Shown: positions 24,464 to 36,273, counted from the first letter of the stretch. The stretch: DNA of 64,000 bases from Williamsia faeni (GCA_003202005.1 QJJF01000010.1:1-64000), one strand, 5' to 3'. The notes: generated by a model from the letters alone, not told the origin. Numbers and translations: made by a program.

Positions 24464-25237
24464 ATGAGTGTTCTTGTGTGTTTCCACGCGCATCCCGACG
24501 ATGAGGTGTTCGGGACCGGTGGCACCATGCGCCAAGCATCTGACGCCGGACATCGGGTTGTTCTTGTCACGGCCACGGACGGGGCCGCCGGAGAGTTTCC
24601 CGAGGGCATCCTCGCCGACGGTGAAACGCTGACCGCGAGGCGGCGAGATGAGCTGGCGAAGTCGGCGGAAGCGCTTGGAGTGCATCGTGTTGTGATGCTG
24701 GGGTTCTCGGATTCAGGTATGGCCGGAACGCCCGAGAACGACAATCCGGAAGCGTTCGCGAATCTTTCCGTCGAATCTGCCGCCCAGGCGCTGGCTGAGA
24801 TCCTCGTCGAAGAGCAGGCCGACGTCGTGACGATCTACGACAGCTATGGGGGCTACGGTCACCCCGATCACATCCAGGTCCACCACGTGGGGAAGCGGGC
24901 CACGGAGATCGCCGGCACCACCCACGTGTACGAGAGCGTGATGAACCGCGACCACTTCCGCGAGCTGGTCAAGGCGAACGCACAGTGGGATGAAGAGGAC
25001 GCCCCCAATATCGAAAAGATCGGCGTCCCGGCCGATCAGATCACCACCGAACTCCAGGTGGGGGAGTTCATCGAGGCCAAGCGGGCGGCGATGGTTGCGC
25101 ATGCCACCCAGGTCGGCGACTTCGGGCCGTTCCTGGACATGCCCATCGACATGTTGCGGGTGGCCTTCGGCCGGGAGTGGTACCGCCGCATCGACGGCAC
25201 CAACTCCGGGCCGATGGAGACCGCCCTACCCCTCTAG
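24464..25237 (+). CDS. PIG-L/LmbE-family N-deacetylase
   Basis: A 257-residue zinc-dependent deacetylase of the GlcNAc-PI/mycothiol family. The metal motif AHPDDE is at the N terminus and its partner His in [12 protein letters not shown]. It resembles MshB/Mca-type enzymes of mycothiol metabolism, but the specific residues that separate MshB from Mca and other PIG-L proteins could not be judged by eye, so no symbol is given. ATG 24464 is the family start. The 3' end overlaps that of the convergent scoB gene by 12 bases. Confidence 0.87.
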   Translation: MSVLVCFHAHPDDEVFGTGGTMRQASDAGHRVVLVTATDGAAGEFPEGILADGETLTARRRDELAKSAEALGVHRVVMLGFSDSGMAGTPENDNPEAFANLSVESAAQALAEILVEEQADVVTIYDSYGGYGHPDHIQVHHVGKRATEIAGTTHVYESVMNRDHFRELVKANAQWDEEDAPNIEKIGVPADQITTELQVGEFIEAKRAAMVAHATQVGDFGPFLDMPIDMLRVAFGREWYRRIDGTNSGPMETALPL

Positions 25238-25888
25238 TTGCACGGTGAGGGTTGCGCCGGTGGCGGCGATGACGTCGTCTGCGGTGACGCCGGGTGCGAG
25301 TTCTTTCAGCACCAGGGCGCCGTCGCCGACAATGTCGATGATGCCGAGGTTGGTGATGATCTGATTGACCACACGCTGGCCGGTCAGCGGCAGCGTGCAG
25401 GTCTCGAGGATCTTCGGGTTGCCGGCGCGGTCGGTGTGCTCCATCAGCACGATGACGCGGGCGGCACCGTGGACGAGGTCCATCGCCCCGCCCATGCCCT
25501 TGACCATCTTGCCTGGAACCATCCAGTTGGCGAGGTCGCCGGTCTTCGACACCTGCATACCGCCGAGGACCGCGGTGTCGATGTGGCCGCCGCGGATCAT
25601 TCCGAATGACAGTGCCGAATCAAAGAATGCCGCACCGGGATTGACGGTGACCGTTTCCTTTCCGGCGTTGATGAGGTCCGGGTCGACGGCGTCTTCGGTG
25701 GGGTAGCCGCCGGTGCCGAGGATGCCGTTTTCCGAATGCAGGGTGACCCGGACATCGGTGCCGAGATACGTCGGGATCAGGGTGGGCAGACCGATGCCGA
25801 GGTTGACGTACTCACCGTCGATCATCTCTGCTGCCGCGCGGGCGGCCATCTGATCGCGGGTCCATCCGGTGACCGTGGGGGCAGACAT
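25226..25888 (-). CDS. scoB: 3-oxoacid CoA-transferase subunit B
   Basis: Subunit B of the succinyl-CoA:3-ketoacid CoA-transferase that activates acetoacetate. The catalytic Glu is in [10 protein letters not shown] and the CoA-binding region in [10 protein letters not shown]. 220 residues, normal for the family. ATG 25888 overlaps the scoA stop (TGATG) with AAGGAG seven bases upstream, so the subunits are coupled for equal synthesis. The IclR gene beyond scoA is the probable regulator. Confidence 0.92.
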   Translation of the reverse strand: MSAPTVTGWTRDQMAARAAAEMIDGEYVNLGIGLPTLIPTYLGTDVRVTLHSENGILGTGGYPTEDAVDPDLINAGKETVTVNPGAAFFDSALSFGMIRGGHIDTAVLGGMQVSKTGDLANWMVPGKMVKGMGGAMDLVHGAARVIVLMEHTDRAGNPKILETCTLPLTGQRVVNQIITNLGIIDIVGDGALVLKELAPGVTADDVIAATGATLTVQLEG

Positions 25889-26649
25889 CACTTGGCTCCT
25901 TCGGTTGCGACGGTGCGCTTTTCGATCTTTTTGTTCTGGGGGCCGGTATGCACGATGCGCTTGACGAACACGCCCGGCAGGTGCACGGCACCCGGGTCGA
26001 TCTCGCCCGGTTCGACAAGGCGTTCGACCTGAACGATCGTGATCTTGCCGGCCATCGCGGCCAGGGGGTTGAAGTTCATGGCTGTCTTGTTGAAGACAAG
26101 GTTGCCGTCGGTATCACCGAGATCGGCGTGCACCAGCGCGAAGTCGGCGGTGATGCCTTCTTCGAGGACGTACCGTTTGTCGCCGAAGACCCGGGTCTCC
26201 TTCGGTGGCGATTCGATCGCGACCGAACCGTCGGGGGCGTAACGCCAGGGCATTCCACCGTCTGAGATGGGGCTGCCGACGCCGGCCGGTGTGTAGAAGC
26301 CGGGGATGCCGGCCCCGCCGGCGCGCAGGCGCTCGGCCAGAGTGCCCTGCGGCGTCAGCTCGACCTCGAGCTCGCCGGCCAGATACTGCCGGGCGAACTC
26401 TTTGTTCTCGCCGACGTACGACGCGGTGACGCGCCGGATCCGACCCTGGCCCAGCAAGATGCCGAGGCCCTGGTTGTCGACGCCGCAATTGTTGGAAAAC
26501 ACCTCGAGGTCGGTCGCCGTCGTGTCGGCCAGTGCCTCGATCAGCGCATCGGGGATTCCGCACAGACCGAACCCGCCGACGGCGAGCGATGCGCCGTCCT
26601 TGATGTCGGCGACTGCGCTCGCGGCCGACTCGTACACCTTTGAACTCAC
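25888..26649 (-). CDS. scoA: 3-oxoacid CoA-transferase subunit A
   Basis: Subunit A of the CoA-transferase. Characteristic stretches are [45 protein letters not shown] and [10 protein letters not shown], closer to SCOT than to the 3-oxoadipate enzyme PcaI. About 253 residues. GTG 26649 is favoured because GGGAGA lies five bases upstream and it gives the usual family N terminus (SSKVYESA); in-frame ATGs at 26661 and 26670 are alternatives. Divergent from the IclR-family gene. Confidence 0.92.
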   Translation of the reverse strand: MSSKVYESAASAVADIKDGASLAVGGFGLCGIPDALIEALADTTATDLEVFSNNCGVDNQGLGILLGQGRIRRVTASYVGENKEFARQYLAGELEVELTPQGTLAERLRAGGAGIPGFYTPAGVGSPISDGGMPWRYAPDGSVAIESPPKETRVFGDKRYVLEEGITADFALVHADLGDTDGNLVFNKTAMNFNPLAAMAGKITIVQVERLVEPGEIDPGAVHLPGVFVKRIVHTGPQNKKIEKRTVATEGAK

Positions 26650-26767
26650 TGCTTCTCCCATTCCGTCCATTCACGCAAACGGTCATCGTCCATAGAACAA
26701 ACGCCTGCGATGTCGGTTCCCAGTCAACAATGTCGCAGCTCGGGGGATCAAGTAAACCGAAAGAACG

Positions 26768-26785
26768 CCGCGAAACTGTTCGCGG
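26768..26785. promoter_or_regulatory. Inverted repeat, candidate IclR operator
   Basis: CCGCGAA (26768-26774) and TTCGCGG (26779-26785) are perfect 7-bp arms around ACTG, in the gap between scoAB and the divergent IclR gene. Spacing and position suit an autoregulatory site. Confidence 0.58.
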
Positions 26786-26816
26786 AACGAAAATCGGGCT
26801 GAGGTACGTTCATCAG

Positions 26817-27587
26817 ATGAACGCGCAGTCTCCGACCCGCTCACATGTGGTCGCCCGCGTCGGCGCGCTCCTACGCGCGGTGGGCGCGGCAGAGCCGAGC
26901 GGTGCATCGACCACAGATCTGGGACGGGCCACCGAACTGGCCCGGCCCACCGCGCACCGCCTGCTGAGCTCGCTCGCCGACGAAGGGCTGATCGATCGGG
27001 ACGCGCAGACCGGGCGGTGGCGGCTCGGCCCCGAGTTGTACCTACTCGGTGTGGGCGCCGCCAATCGGTACGACATCAGCGATCAGGCCCGCGACGTCTT
27101 GAGCAGGCTCGCCCGCGAGACCGGTGAGAGCGCCTTCCTGTCGGCGCGGCGCGGTGATGAGACCGTCTGTCTTCTCTGGGAGGAGGGCAGTTTTCCGCTT
27201 CGATCCCATGTCCTGCACGAAGGGATTCGATTCCCGCTGGGTGTGGCCTCGGCCGGGCTGTCGATTCTCAGTCATCTCCCGGACCGCGATGTCGATGACT
27301 ACTTCTCTCGCATGAAACCCGAAAAAGATTGGGGTCCAGTGCATTCAGAGGAGAAAATTCGGGAACGCATCAGATTGACCAAGCGCACCGGCTACGCGGT
27401 CAACCCAGCCCTGATCGTGGACGGGAGTTGGGGCATCGGCGCTGCGGTGTTCGACCGGACCGGACGGCCCGCCTGGGCGTTGAGCCTGACCGGCGTGCAA
27501 ACCCGCTTTCGTGATGAGCGAATCCACGAGATGGGTGTCCTGCTCCTGGAGCAGGCACACCTGCTGTCGGGAAGGCTCAAATCCTGA
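26817..27587 (+). CDS. IclR-family transcriptional regulator
   Basis: A 256-residue regulator. The N-terminal winged helix is seen in TTDLGRATELARPTAHRLLSSL with the wing RDAQTGRWRLGPELYLLG. The effector domain follows (ESAFLSARRGDETVCLLWEEG, then HEGIRFPLGVASAGLSILSHL). The ligand is probably an acid or CoA-ester intermediate, given the divergent scoAB. ATG 26817 gives a normal-length protein; the frame is open upstream to 26640, which would run into scoA. Confidence 0.88.
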   Translation: MNAQSPTRSHVVARVGALLRAVGAAEPSGASTTDLGRATELARPTAHRLLSSLADEGLIDRDAQTGRWRLGPELYLLGVGAANRYDISDQARDVLSRLARETGESAFLSARRGDETVCLLWEEGSFPLRSHVLHEGIRFPLGVASAGLSILSHLPDRDVDDYFSRMKPEKDWGPVHSEEKIRERIRLTKRTGYAVNPALIVDGSWGIGAAVFDRTGRPAWALSLTGVQTRFRDERIHEMGVLLLEQAHLLSGRLKS

Positions 27588-27669
27588 AAAAGTCAAGAAT
27601 TGAAATCATCCTGATTGACTGCCGCTCCCGAAGCGGGCCGCAGCATTTGTCGTCTCTATATTCATAGCC

Positions 27670-28473
27670 ATGGCACCCGGCCCACGGTCTTATCTTGTGT
27701 GCGCATCTCAGCGCAGTGGCAGCACCTTGCTTGTCGAATCCCTGCGGTATACCGGCGTCGCCGGTGAGCCGGAGGAATACTTCCAGTACCTGCCCAGCAC
27801 ATCGCGTGCACCGCAGCCGAGGCAGTGGTTCGCCGGGGTCGAGGACCCCCAGATCCTGAAACTGCTGGCGCCGTTCGATCCTGGTACCCCGACGACAGAG
27901 ACCAGCGACGAGTGGCGAACCCGGATCTGGAGCCACGGTCGCACGGGCAACGGGGTGTGGGGTGGCAAGTTGATGTGGAACCAGACCCCGCTGGTCATCG
28001 AGCACGCCGCCGGCCTGACGGGTCGCAGTGGCACGGACCTGCGCTCGGCGCTGATCGACGTGCTCGGTGAAGAACCACTGTTCATCAAGGTGAACCGCGA
28101 AGACGTGGTGCCGCAAGCGGTGTCGTTCTGGCGTGCGGTGCAGACGCAGGTCTGGCGGGGTAAGGCGCCGCAGGCGCTCGATGACGCCGCGGAGTACCAC
28201 GCGGACGGCATCGCGCATCTCGTGACCATCCTGCGCAACCAGGAAACGGGCTGGCGGCAGTGGTTCGCGCAGGAGTCGATCACTCCGATCGAGGTGAGCT
28301 ACAACGAGCTGGCCCGTAACACCACCAAGGTTGTCGCCGGAATCCTGATCGAACTAGGGCTCGATCCGGCCTCGGCACCACCGCCGGTTCTGGAGCGGCA
28401 GGCCAACAGCCGTTCGAACGAGTGGGTAGAGCGCTATCGCGCAGACGCAGAACAGAGGGGACTACCGGTATGA
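27670..28473 (+). CDS. stf0: Stf0-type sulfotransferase (trehalose sulfotransferase family)
   Basis: A PAPS-dependent sulfotransferase of 267 residues, transferring sulfate to trehalose or a related sugar. The 5' PAPS-binding loop is [19 protein letters not shown] and the 3'-phosphate region lies near [19 protein letters not shown], both typical of the Stf0 family, whose mycobacterial member makes trehalose-2-sulfate for sulfolipids. Its stop overlaps the cysD start (ATGA), so sulfotransferase and PAPS-making enzymes are one operon, an unusual and functionally neat pairing. The acceptor is inferred, not shown. Confidence 0.9.
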   Translation: MAPGPRSYLVCASQRSGSTLLVESLRYTGVAGEPEEYFQYLPSTSRAPQPRQWFAGVEDPQILKLLAPFDPGTPTTETSDEWRTRIWSHGRTGNGVWGGKLMWNQTPLVIEHAAGLTGRSGTDLRSALIDVLGEEPLFIKVNREDVVPQAVSFWRAVQTQVWRGKAPQALDDAAEYHADGIAHLVTILRNQETGWRQWFAQESITPIEVSYNELARNTTKVVAGILIELGLDPASAPPPVLERQANSRSNEWVERYRADAEQRGLPV

Positions 28474-29444
28474 CCAACCTAGAGAACGGTCGAGCTCCGC
28501 TACGCTCCGTCTCCGCCGAGATCACCGGGATCACCGACGACGTCACGCACGTCGACGAACTACGGATCCTCGAAGCCGAGGCCGTGCACATCATCCGGGA
28601 GGTGGTGGCAGAACTCGAACGACCGGTCCTGCTGTTCTCTGCGGGTAAGGATTCGATTGTCCTGCTGCGGTTGGCGGAGAAGGCGTTTCGGCCATCGCCG
28701 CTGCCATTTCCGGTCCTGCACATCGACACCGGCCACAACTTCCCCGAGGTCATCGACTTCCGCGACCGCCGGCTCGCCGAAGGCGGACATCGACTGATCG
28801 TGGGGTCGGTGCAGGAATCCATCGATTCCGGCCGGGTCCAGGAGGTCGGGGGTCCGGCCGGATCGCGCAACCGGCTACAGACCAGAACCCTCCTCGATGC
28901 TCTCGAGGCCGGTAAGTTCGACGCCGCGTTCGGTGGCGCCCGGCGCGATGAGGAACGTGCCCGGGCCAAGGAGCGGGTGCTGAGCTTCCGTGACGAGTTC
29001 GGTCAGTGGGATCCCCGGTCGCAGCGACCCGAGCCATGGTCGTTGTACAACGGCCGGATCCGGAAAGGTGAGCAGGTGCGGGTGTTCCCGCTGAGCAACT
29101 GGACCGAGCTCGACATCTGGCGGTACATCGAACTCGAAGGCCTGGAACTGCCGCCGATCTACTTCGCGCATGAACGTGAAGTGTTCGAGCGCGACGGAAT
29201 TCTCCTGGCGACCTCGGAGTACACCAGCCCCGCCGACGAGGAGACCGCAAGCGTCGAGTGGGTGCGGTACCGGACAGTCGGCGACCTGACCATCACCGGC
29301 GCGGTCCGGTCCCGGGCGGTCACCATCGCCGACGTCGTCACCGAGATCTCTGCGTCGACGGTGTCCGAGCGCGGCGAGACCCGCGCCGATGACCGCACCT
29401 CCGCCGCAGCCATGGAAGACCGCAAACGAGAAGGGTACTTCTGA
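28470..29444 (+). CDS. cysD: Sulfate adenylyltransferase subunit 2
   Basis: Catalytic subunit of ATP sulfurylase, forming adenosine 5'-phosphosulfate from ATP and sulfate; 324 residues. The PP-loop is [20 protein letters not shown]; further family marks are [32 protein letters not shown] and the C-terminal REGYF. ATG 28470 overlaps the stf0 stop, and its own stop overlaps the cysNC ATG (TGATG). Three genes are thus translationally coupled. Confidence 0.96.
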   Translation: MTNLENGRAPLRSVSAEITGITDDVTHVDELRILEAEAVHIIREVVAELERPVLLFSAGKDSIVLLRLAEKAFRPSPLPFPVLHIDTGHNFPEVIDFRDRRLAEGGHRLIVGSVQESIDSGRVQEVGGPAGSRNRLQTRTLLDALEAGKFDAAFGGARRDEERARAKERVLSFRDEFGQWDPRSQRPEPWSLYNGRIRKGEQVRVFPLSNWTELDIWRYIELEGLELPPIYFAHEREVFERDGILLATSEYTSPADEETASVEWVRYRTVGDLTITGAVRSRAVTIADVVTEISASTVSERGETRADDRTSAAAMEDRKREGYF

Positions 29445-31303
29445 TGACTCGCCAACTGTTGCGGCTCGCCACCGCCGGATCGGTCGACGACGGTAAGAGC
29501 ACCCTGATCGGGCGCCTGCTGCACGACACCGACAGCCTGCCGATCGACCACCTCGAATCCGTGACCGACACCGAGGGTGTGGCCGACCTCGCAGCGCTCT
29601 CCGACGGCCTGCGAGCCGAACGTGAGCAGGGCATCACCATCGATGTCGCCTACCGCTTCTTCTCCACGGCCACACGCAATTTCATCCTGGCCGACACCCC
29701 GGGGCACGAGCGCTACACGCGCAACATGTTCACCGGTGCGTCGAACGCCCATGTCGCGGTGCTGCTCGTTGATGCCCGCGCCGGTGTGGTGCGGCAGACC
29801 CGGCGTCATGCCCGGATCGCGACGCTGCTCGGGGTCCCGCATCTTGTCGCGGCTGTGAACAAGATCGACCTCGTCGACTACAGCGAAGAGCGATTCGCCG
29901 AGGTCGAGGCCGAGTTGCACACGCTTGCAGCACGACTCGGAGTCAAAGACCTCGCCGTGGTGCCCTTGGCGGCCAAGATCGGCGACAACGTCGTCACCCG
30001 TTCCGACAACACTCCCTGGTACACCGGGCCGACCTTGCTGGAGTACCTCGAGGGTGTCGAACTGACCGCGCCGGCACCATTGCCGACCGAGGTTCGCCTT
30101 GCGGTGCAATGGGTTTCGCGCCCGGACGACAAGGAGCGGCGCCGGTACACCGGACGTTTGGCCGCGGGCACCCTGCAGGTGGGGGATCCGATCCTGGTGC
30201 TCCCGTCGGGGTCCCGAAGCACGGTCACCGCACTCGACACCCTCGACGACAACCGCAGCATTGCCGTTGCACCGCTGTCGGTTTCGGTCGAACTCGCCGA
30301 CAACATCGACGTCGGCCGTGGCGACATGATCGTCAGCGGCGCCGACGACGCGCACCTTCCGGTGTCCGCGCGGGAACTCGATGTCACCGTCTGCTGGTTC
30401 TCCAAGACACCGTTGCGGGCCGGTGACCGGATCGGGCTGAAGCAGGCCACCCGCACAGTGCGGGCCACGGTGCAGGAGATCAGCAGCCGACTCGATCCGG
30501 AAACCCTTGGCGAAGACCAGAATCCGGTGGAGCTGGTGCTCAACGATGTCGGAACCGTGACACTGCGCACCAGTTCGATCGTGATCGCCGATCCGTATTC
30601 GTCGAACAAAGATGTCGGCGCGTTCATCCTGATCGACGAGAACTCCAACGACACCGTCGGCGCCGGCACCATCACCGAGGCCCGGGTCGTCAAACCCGGT
30701 GAACGTAAACGCAACGACATCAAGTGGCATCCGTCGGCGCTGGAACGTAACCATCGGTGGGGTGCTGTCGGCCAACGGGGTGCGGTCATCTGGCTGACCG
30801 GGCTACCGGCCTCCGGCAAATCGACTGTGGCCGTTGCCCTGGAGCGTGAACTGGTCGAATCCGGTCGGGTGGCGTACCTGCTGGACGGTGACAACGTCCG
30901 CCACGGACTCTCCGATGACCTCGGGTTCTCGGCGGGAGACCGGGCGGAGAACATTCGCCGGGTCGGTCACCTGACCCGGTTGTTCGCCGATGCCGGAGTC
31001 GTTGCCATCGCGTCGCTCGTCTCACCGTTGCGCTCGGACCGCGAGATCCCGCGTGCGCTCAGTTCGGCCGCGGACCTCCCCTTCATCGAGGTCCATGTGG
31101 CGACCCCGCTGGCGGAGTGCGAGCGCCGCGACCCGAAGGGACTGTACGCGCGGGCCCGCGCCGGAGAACTCAAGGGGCTGACGGGTATCGATACGCCCTA
31201 CGAGGCGCCGGAGAATCCCGATCTGGTGATCGATACCACCGATACGGATTCGGACACCCTCGTCAGTCAGATCCTCGACATCTTGGCTGCCCGCGAGGCC
31301 TGA
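29444..31303 (+). CDS. cysNC: Bifunctional sulfate adenylyltransferase GTPase subunit / APS kinase
   Basis: A 619-residue fusion. Residues 1-430 are the CysN GTPase that drives ATP sulfurylase: G1 GSVDDGKST, G2 region around EREQGITID, G3 DTPGHERY and G4 NKIDLVDY. Residues ~440-619 are CysC, which phosphorylates APS to PAPS: P-loop TGLPASGKST, LLDGDNVRHGL and the phospho-acceptor region SLVSPLRSDRE. The fusion is usual in Mycobacteriales. Last gene of the stf0-cysD-cysNC operon; it supplies PAPS to the sulfotransferase at its head and also to assimilation. Confidence 0.96.
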   Translation: MTRQLLRLATAGSVDDGKSTLIGRLLHDTDSLPIDHLESVTDTEGVADLAALSDGLRAEREQGITIDVAYRFFSTATRNFILADTPGHERYTRNMFTGASNAHVAVLLVDARAGVVRQTRRHARIATLLGVPHLVAAVNKIDLVDYSEERFAEVEAELHTLAARLGVKDLAVVPLAAKIGDNVVTRSDNTPWYTGPTLLEYLEGVELTAPAPLPTEVRLAVQWVSRPDDKERRRYTGRLAAGTLQVGDPILVLPSGSRSTVTALDTLDDNRSIAVAPLSVSVELADNIDVGRGDMIVSGADDAHLPVSARELDVTVCWFSKTPLRAGDRIGLKQATRTVRATVQEISSRLDPETLGEDQNPVELVLNDVGTVTLRTSSIVIADPYSSNKDVGAFILIDENSNDTVGAGTITEARVVKPGERKRNDIKWHPSALERNHRWGAVGQRGAVIWLTGLPASGKSTVAVALERELVESGRVAYLLDGDNVRHGLSDDLGFSAGDRAENIRRVGHLTRLFADAGVVAIASLVSPLRSDREIPRALSSAADLPFIEVHVATPLAECERRDPKGLYARARAGELKGLTGIDTPYEAPENPDLVIDTTDTDSDTLVSQILDILAAREA

Positions 31304-31340
31304 GCGATGAGTTCGGGCCGCGAATCCGGTCTGTTCCGGT

Positions 31341-31931
31341 ATGACTCGCATCATCGCTGACATCTCGGTTTCCATTGACGGCTATGTCACCGGACCCGGC
31401 GCCGGCCCGGACAACGGTCTCGGTGACGGCGGCGAAGCCCTGCATACCTGGGCGTTTTCCGACGATCCCGACGATCGACTGGTCCTGAGCGAGGGGACCG
31501 CTCGTTCCGGTGCCGTCATCCTGGGCCGCCGGCTCTTTGACATCGTCGACGGGCCGGGCGGCTGGGACAACGAGGTCGGCTATGGCGCCGGTGAGGTCGG
31601 CAGACCGCCGTTTGTGGTGGTGACGAGCTCGCCGCCGGAGTCGGTGCGGCTCACCGAGCTCGACTGGACGTTTGTCACCACCGGTCTGTCCGACGCCGTC
31701 GCCGCTGCGCGTGAGCGCGCCGGGGATCTCGATGTGGTGCTCATGGGCGGCGGTGCCACCATCGGTTCAGCGATCGCCGCCGGACTGGTCGACGTGCTGA
31801 GCCTGCACGTCGCGCCCGTTGTGCTCGGCGCGGGGACGCCGCTGTTCACCGGCGGCCCGACACGCACACTCGTTCAGCGAAGCGTGACCGCGACATCGAC
31901 GGCAACGCACGTGATCTACGACGTCGTCTGA
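31341..31931 (+). CDS. Dihydrofolate-reductase-fold (RibD C-terminal domain) protein
   Basis: A 196-residue reductase-like protein. Recognisable stretches are MTRIIADISVSIDGYVTGP, ILGRRLFDIVDGPGGW and the nucleotide-binding VVLMGGGATIGSAIAAG. Most members of this NADPH-binding family have no assigned substrate. It follows the cysNC gene by 37 bases and may be read through from that operon. Convergent with the acetyltransferase gene. Confidence 0.85.
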   Translation: MTRIIADISVSIDGYVTGPGAGPDNGLGDGGEALHTWAFSDDPDDRLVLSEGTARSGAVILGRRLFDIVDGPGGWDNEVGYGAGEVGRPPFVVVTSSPPESVRLTELDWTFVTTGLSDAVAAARERAGDLDVVLMGGGATIGSAIAAGLVDVLSLHVAPVVLGAGTPLFTGGPTRTLVQRSVTATSTATHVIYDVV

Positions 31932-31943
31932 GCGCGGCTGTCC

Positions 31944-32486
31944 CTACGCCCCGGGGTCGGTCCGGAGCAGGCCGTGCATGACCAGATCGTGACGACGCCC
32001 GTTCTTGCCCTGGGCCGCGGACCGCAGGATGCCCTCTTCGATGAAACCGCATTTGCGGGCGACCGCGCGTGATGCGGCGTTCTCCGCGTAGGCGTCCAGA
32101 CCCACCCGCACCGCTCCGATCTGCCAGGAGTATTCGATGAGAAGCCGGGTCGTCCGGGTGGCGATGCCCCGGCCCCGGGCCCAAGGTGCCACCGCGTACC
32201 CGATCGCGGTGATCGCGTCGTCGTCTTCGGCGCGCAGCCCGCACAGGCCGAGAAAGCTGTTGGTGTCGTCGACGATGGCGAGGTCGAAGCCGGGCCAGAC
32301 ACGCACCGAGCGGCTGTCCACGAAGTCGCGGGCATCGGCGGCGGTGTACGGGCTCGGCACCACGGTGAACTCCGCGGTCAGCGGATCCTGGCTGGCGGCC
32401 TGCACTGACGGCGCATCGCCGCTGGTCAGGGGGCGTAGCGTGATCACCCGATCCGTCAATGTCGGGATATGACGTGGCCAGTCCAT
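31944..32486 (-). CDS. GNAT-family N-acetyltransferase (RimJ/RimL type)
   Basis: An acetyl-CoA-dependent transferase of 180 residues. It begins with the RimJ/RimL pattern (TDRVITLRPLTSGDAPSVQ) and the acetyl-CoA loop is VAPWARGRGIATRTTRLL. The substrate (protein N terminus, ribosomal protein or small molecule) is unknown. ATG 32486 has a GGAG close upstream; an in-frame start at 32546 would add 20 atypical residues. Confidence 0.85.
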   Translation of the reverse strand: MDWPRHIPTLTDRVITLRPLTSGDAPSVQAASQDPLTAEFTVVPSPYTAADARDFVDSRSVRVWPGFDLAIVDDTNSFLGLCGLRAEDDDAITAIGYAVAPWARGRGIATRTTRLLIEYSWQIGAVRVGLDAYAENAASRAVARKCGFIEEGILRSAAQGKNGRRHDLVMHGLLRTDPGA

Positions 32487-32570
32487 ATGCTCCAACTTAG
32501 TGCGCGCGCCCTCGATTAGGGTTCTAACCGAACCCGAGAACGACACTTCAACCGAACGAATGGGATCTGC

Positions 32571-33341
<771 letters not shown>

Positions 33342-33344
33342 GAC

Positions 33345-34376
<1,032 letters not shown>

Positions 34377-34432
34377 CTACCGACCTGACCAGGCGTGGGC
34401 AGCCGCAGGACCTGCGCCCTAAGGTGTGAACC

Positions 34433-35308
34433 ATGCGCGGAATCATTCTGGCCGGGGGAACCGGGTCGCGGTTGCATCCGATCACTCAGGGTGTCAGCAA
34501 ACAGCTCGTGCCGGTGTACGACAAACCGATGATCTACTATCCGCTGAGCACCCTGATGCTCGCCGGGATCCGGGACATCCTGATCATCACCACGCCCCAT
34601 GATGAGGCAGCGTTCGGATCGTTGCTCGGTGACGGTTCTCAGTTCGGGCTGTCGTTGACCTACCAGGTCCAGGCCAGCCCTGACGGTCTGGCGCAAGCAT
34701 TTGTGTTGGGTGCCGATCACATCGGCAACGACTCGGTGGCGCTGGTCCTGGGCGACAACATCTTCTACGGTCCGGGCCTGGGTGAACAACTCAACCGCTT
34801 CCAGAACATCGACGGCGGTGCGGTCTTCGCCTATTGGGTCCGCAACCCCGAGGCCTACGGTGTGGTCGACTTCGACTCCACCGGCAAAGCCGTTGACCTG
34901 CAAGAAAAACCAGAACACCCGTCCTCGAATTATGCGGTCCCGGGTCTGTACTTCTACGACAATGACGTCGTCGACATCGCCGCCGGCCTGCAACCCAGCG
35001 CCCGCGGTGAATACGAGATCACCGACGTCAACCGCACCTACCTCGACCAGGGACGCCTGCAGGTCGAGGTGCTGCCCCGCGGTACCGCCTGGCTCGACAC
35101 CGGCACCTTCGACTCACTATTGGACGCCGGCAACTTCGTGCGTACCGTCGAACAACGCCAAGGCCTGAAAATCGCTGTCCCCGAGGAAGTTGCCTGGCGC
35201 CGCGGATTCATCGACGACAACCAACTCGAAGCCGCCGCCGCCACACTCCTCAAATCCGGGTACGGCAGCTACCTTCTCGACCTCCTCGACCGCGGCAAGG
35301 ACTTCTAG
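34433..35308 (+). CDS. rmlA: Glucose-1-phosphate thymidylyltransferase
   Basis: First step of dTDP-rhamnose synthesis, dTTP plus glucose-1-phosphate to dTDP-glucose; 291 residues. The nucleotide loop [48 protein letters not shown] and [19 protein letters not shown] are all textbook RmlA. The stop lies two bases before the rmlC start, so the pair is an operon. Confidence 0.97.
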   Translation: MRGIILAGGTGSRLHPITQGVSKQLVPVYDKPMIYYPLSTLMLAGIRDILIITTPHDEAAFGSLLGDGSQFGLSLTYQVQASPDGLAQAFVLGADHIGNDSVALVLGDNIFYGPGLGEQLNRFQNIDGGAVFAYWVRNPEAYGVVDFDSTGKAVDLQEKPEHPSSNYAVPGLYFYDNDVVDIAAGLQPSARGEYEITDVNRTYLDQGRLQVEVLPRGTAWLDTGTFDSLLDAGNFVRTVEQRQGLKIAVPEEVAWRRGFIDDNQLEAAAATLLKSGYGSYLLDLLDRGKDF

Positions 35309-35310
35309 AC

Positions 35311-35940
35311 ATGCAGATCGAACCCCTGCCCATCGACGGCGGTTTCGTCATCACCCCCACAATGTTCGGCGACCCCCGCGGGCTGTTCATGGAATCGTTC
35401 CGCGCCGACCTGCTCTCCGAAGCCATCGGTCACCCGTTCGACCTCCAGCAAGCAAACCTGTCGGTGTCCGCGGCCGGAGTCCTGCGCGGTGTGCACTTCG
35501 CCGATGTCCCACCCGGACAAGCCAAATACGTCAGCTGCCCCAAAGGCGCCATCTACGACATCGTCGTCGACATCCGCCTCGGCTCACCCACTTTCGGCAC
35601 CTCCCACGGTGTTCTTCTCGACGACGCCAACCGCAAAGCCCTCTACGTCGGCGAAGGACTCGGCCACGCCTTCCTCTGCCTCCAAGACGATTCAGTGGTC
35701 ACCTACCTGTGCTCGGCCGGCTACAACCCCACCGGCGAACACGGCATCTCACCCCGCGACCCCGCCCTGGGCCTCGACCTGCCCACCACCGCCCGCGACG
35801 GCAGCCCCCTGACCTACACACTGTCCGACAAAGACACCGCCGCACCAACATTGGCCCAAGCCCAAGAATCCGGGCTGCTCCCGGACATCGACGACGTCAC
35901 CGCCTTCGTGCAGGCACTGGCGGATCCGACCGTCGGATGA
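35311..35940 (+). CDS. rmlC: dTDP-4-dehydrorhamnose 3,5-epimerase
   Basis: Third step of dTDP-rhamnose synthesis; 209 residues with the cupin fold. Family marks are MFGDPRGLFMESF, the catalytic His in GVLRGVHFADVPPGQAKYV and the Asp/Tyr region GHAFLCLQDDSVVTYLCS. Starts two bases after rmlA. The fourth enzyme (rmlD) is not in the window. Confidence 0.95.
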   Translation: MQIEPLPIDGGFVITPTMFGDPRGLFMESFRADLLSEAIGHPFDLQQANLSVSAAGVLRGVHFADVPPGQAKYVSCPKGAIYDIVVDIRLGSPTFGTSHGVLLDDANRKALYVGEGLGHAFLCLQDDSVVTYLCSAGYNPTGEHGISPRDPALGLDLPTTARDGSPLTYTLSDKDTAAPTLAQAQESGLLPDIDDVTAFVQALADPTVG

Positions 35941-35989
35941 CTCGTCGGATCGCCTGATTCGGGTACCGAGACCTACCAGCACATGCTTG

Positions 35990-36260
35990 CCGCTGAACTC
36001 AGTTGGGGCGGCCTCTCGCCTGAGCACGCCCTCGATCAGTGCGTGGTCGTGGCTGACGATGGCAATCGCTGTTCCCTGGTCAGATGACTCTCGCAGGAGG
36101 TTGACGACAGCGGTGCCGGCATCCGGGGCGAGCAGACCCGCCACGACCTGGAGAAATGTGTTTCCCGCTACCCGATGGTCCGGCCACCTGTGATGCCGCC
36201 CGACCTCTCATCGTGGTCGACATCGTCCAGGACCGGTTGGCCGACGGCGATCCCCAGGGG
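35990..36260 (-). pseudogene. Remnant of an ABC-transporter ATPase gene
   Basis: Read on the minus strand in three successive frames, the stretch gives GIAVGQPVLDDVD, then the Walker A piece VAGPSGSGK, then FLQVVAGLLAPDAGT joined straight to AVVNLLRESSDQGTAIAIVSHDHALIE. Start, Walker A and H-loop regions of an ABC ATPase are present in order, but the Q-loop, signature and Walker B are deleted, and at least two frameshifts separate the parts. Clearly a decayed gene lying between rmlC and the aminopeptidase gene. Confidence 0.75.
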
Positions 36261-36273
36261 CCACCCGTCTCAT

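Noticed and set aside
29159-30775. 538-codon minus-strand frame opposite cysNC
   Set aside because: Antisense shadow of a gene with all GTPase motifs in place; Gly/Asp/Val-rich translation without domains.
35749-36144. 131-codon minus-strand frame across the rmlC end
   Set aside because: Only its first ~45 residues make sense, as part of the ABC relic; the remainder is antisense to rmlC.
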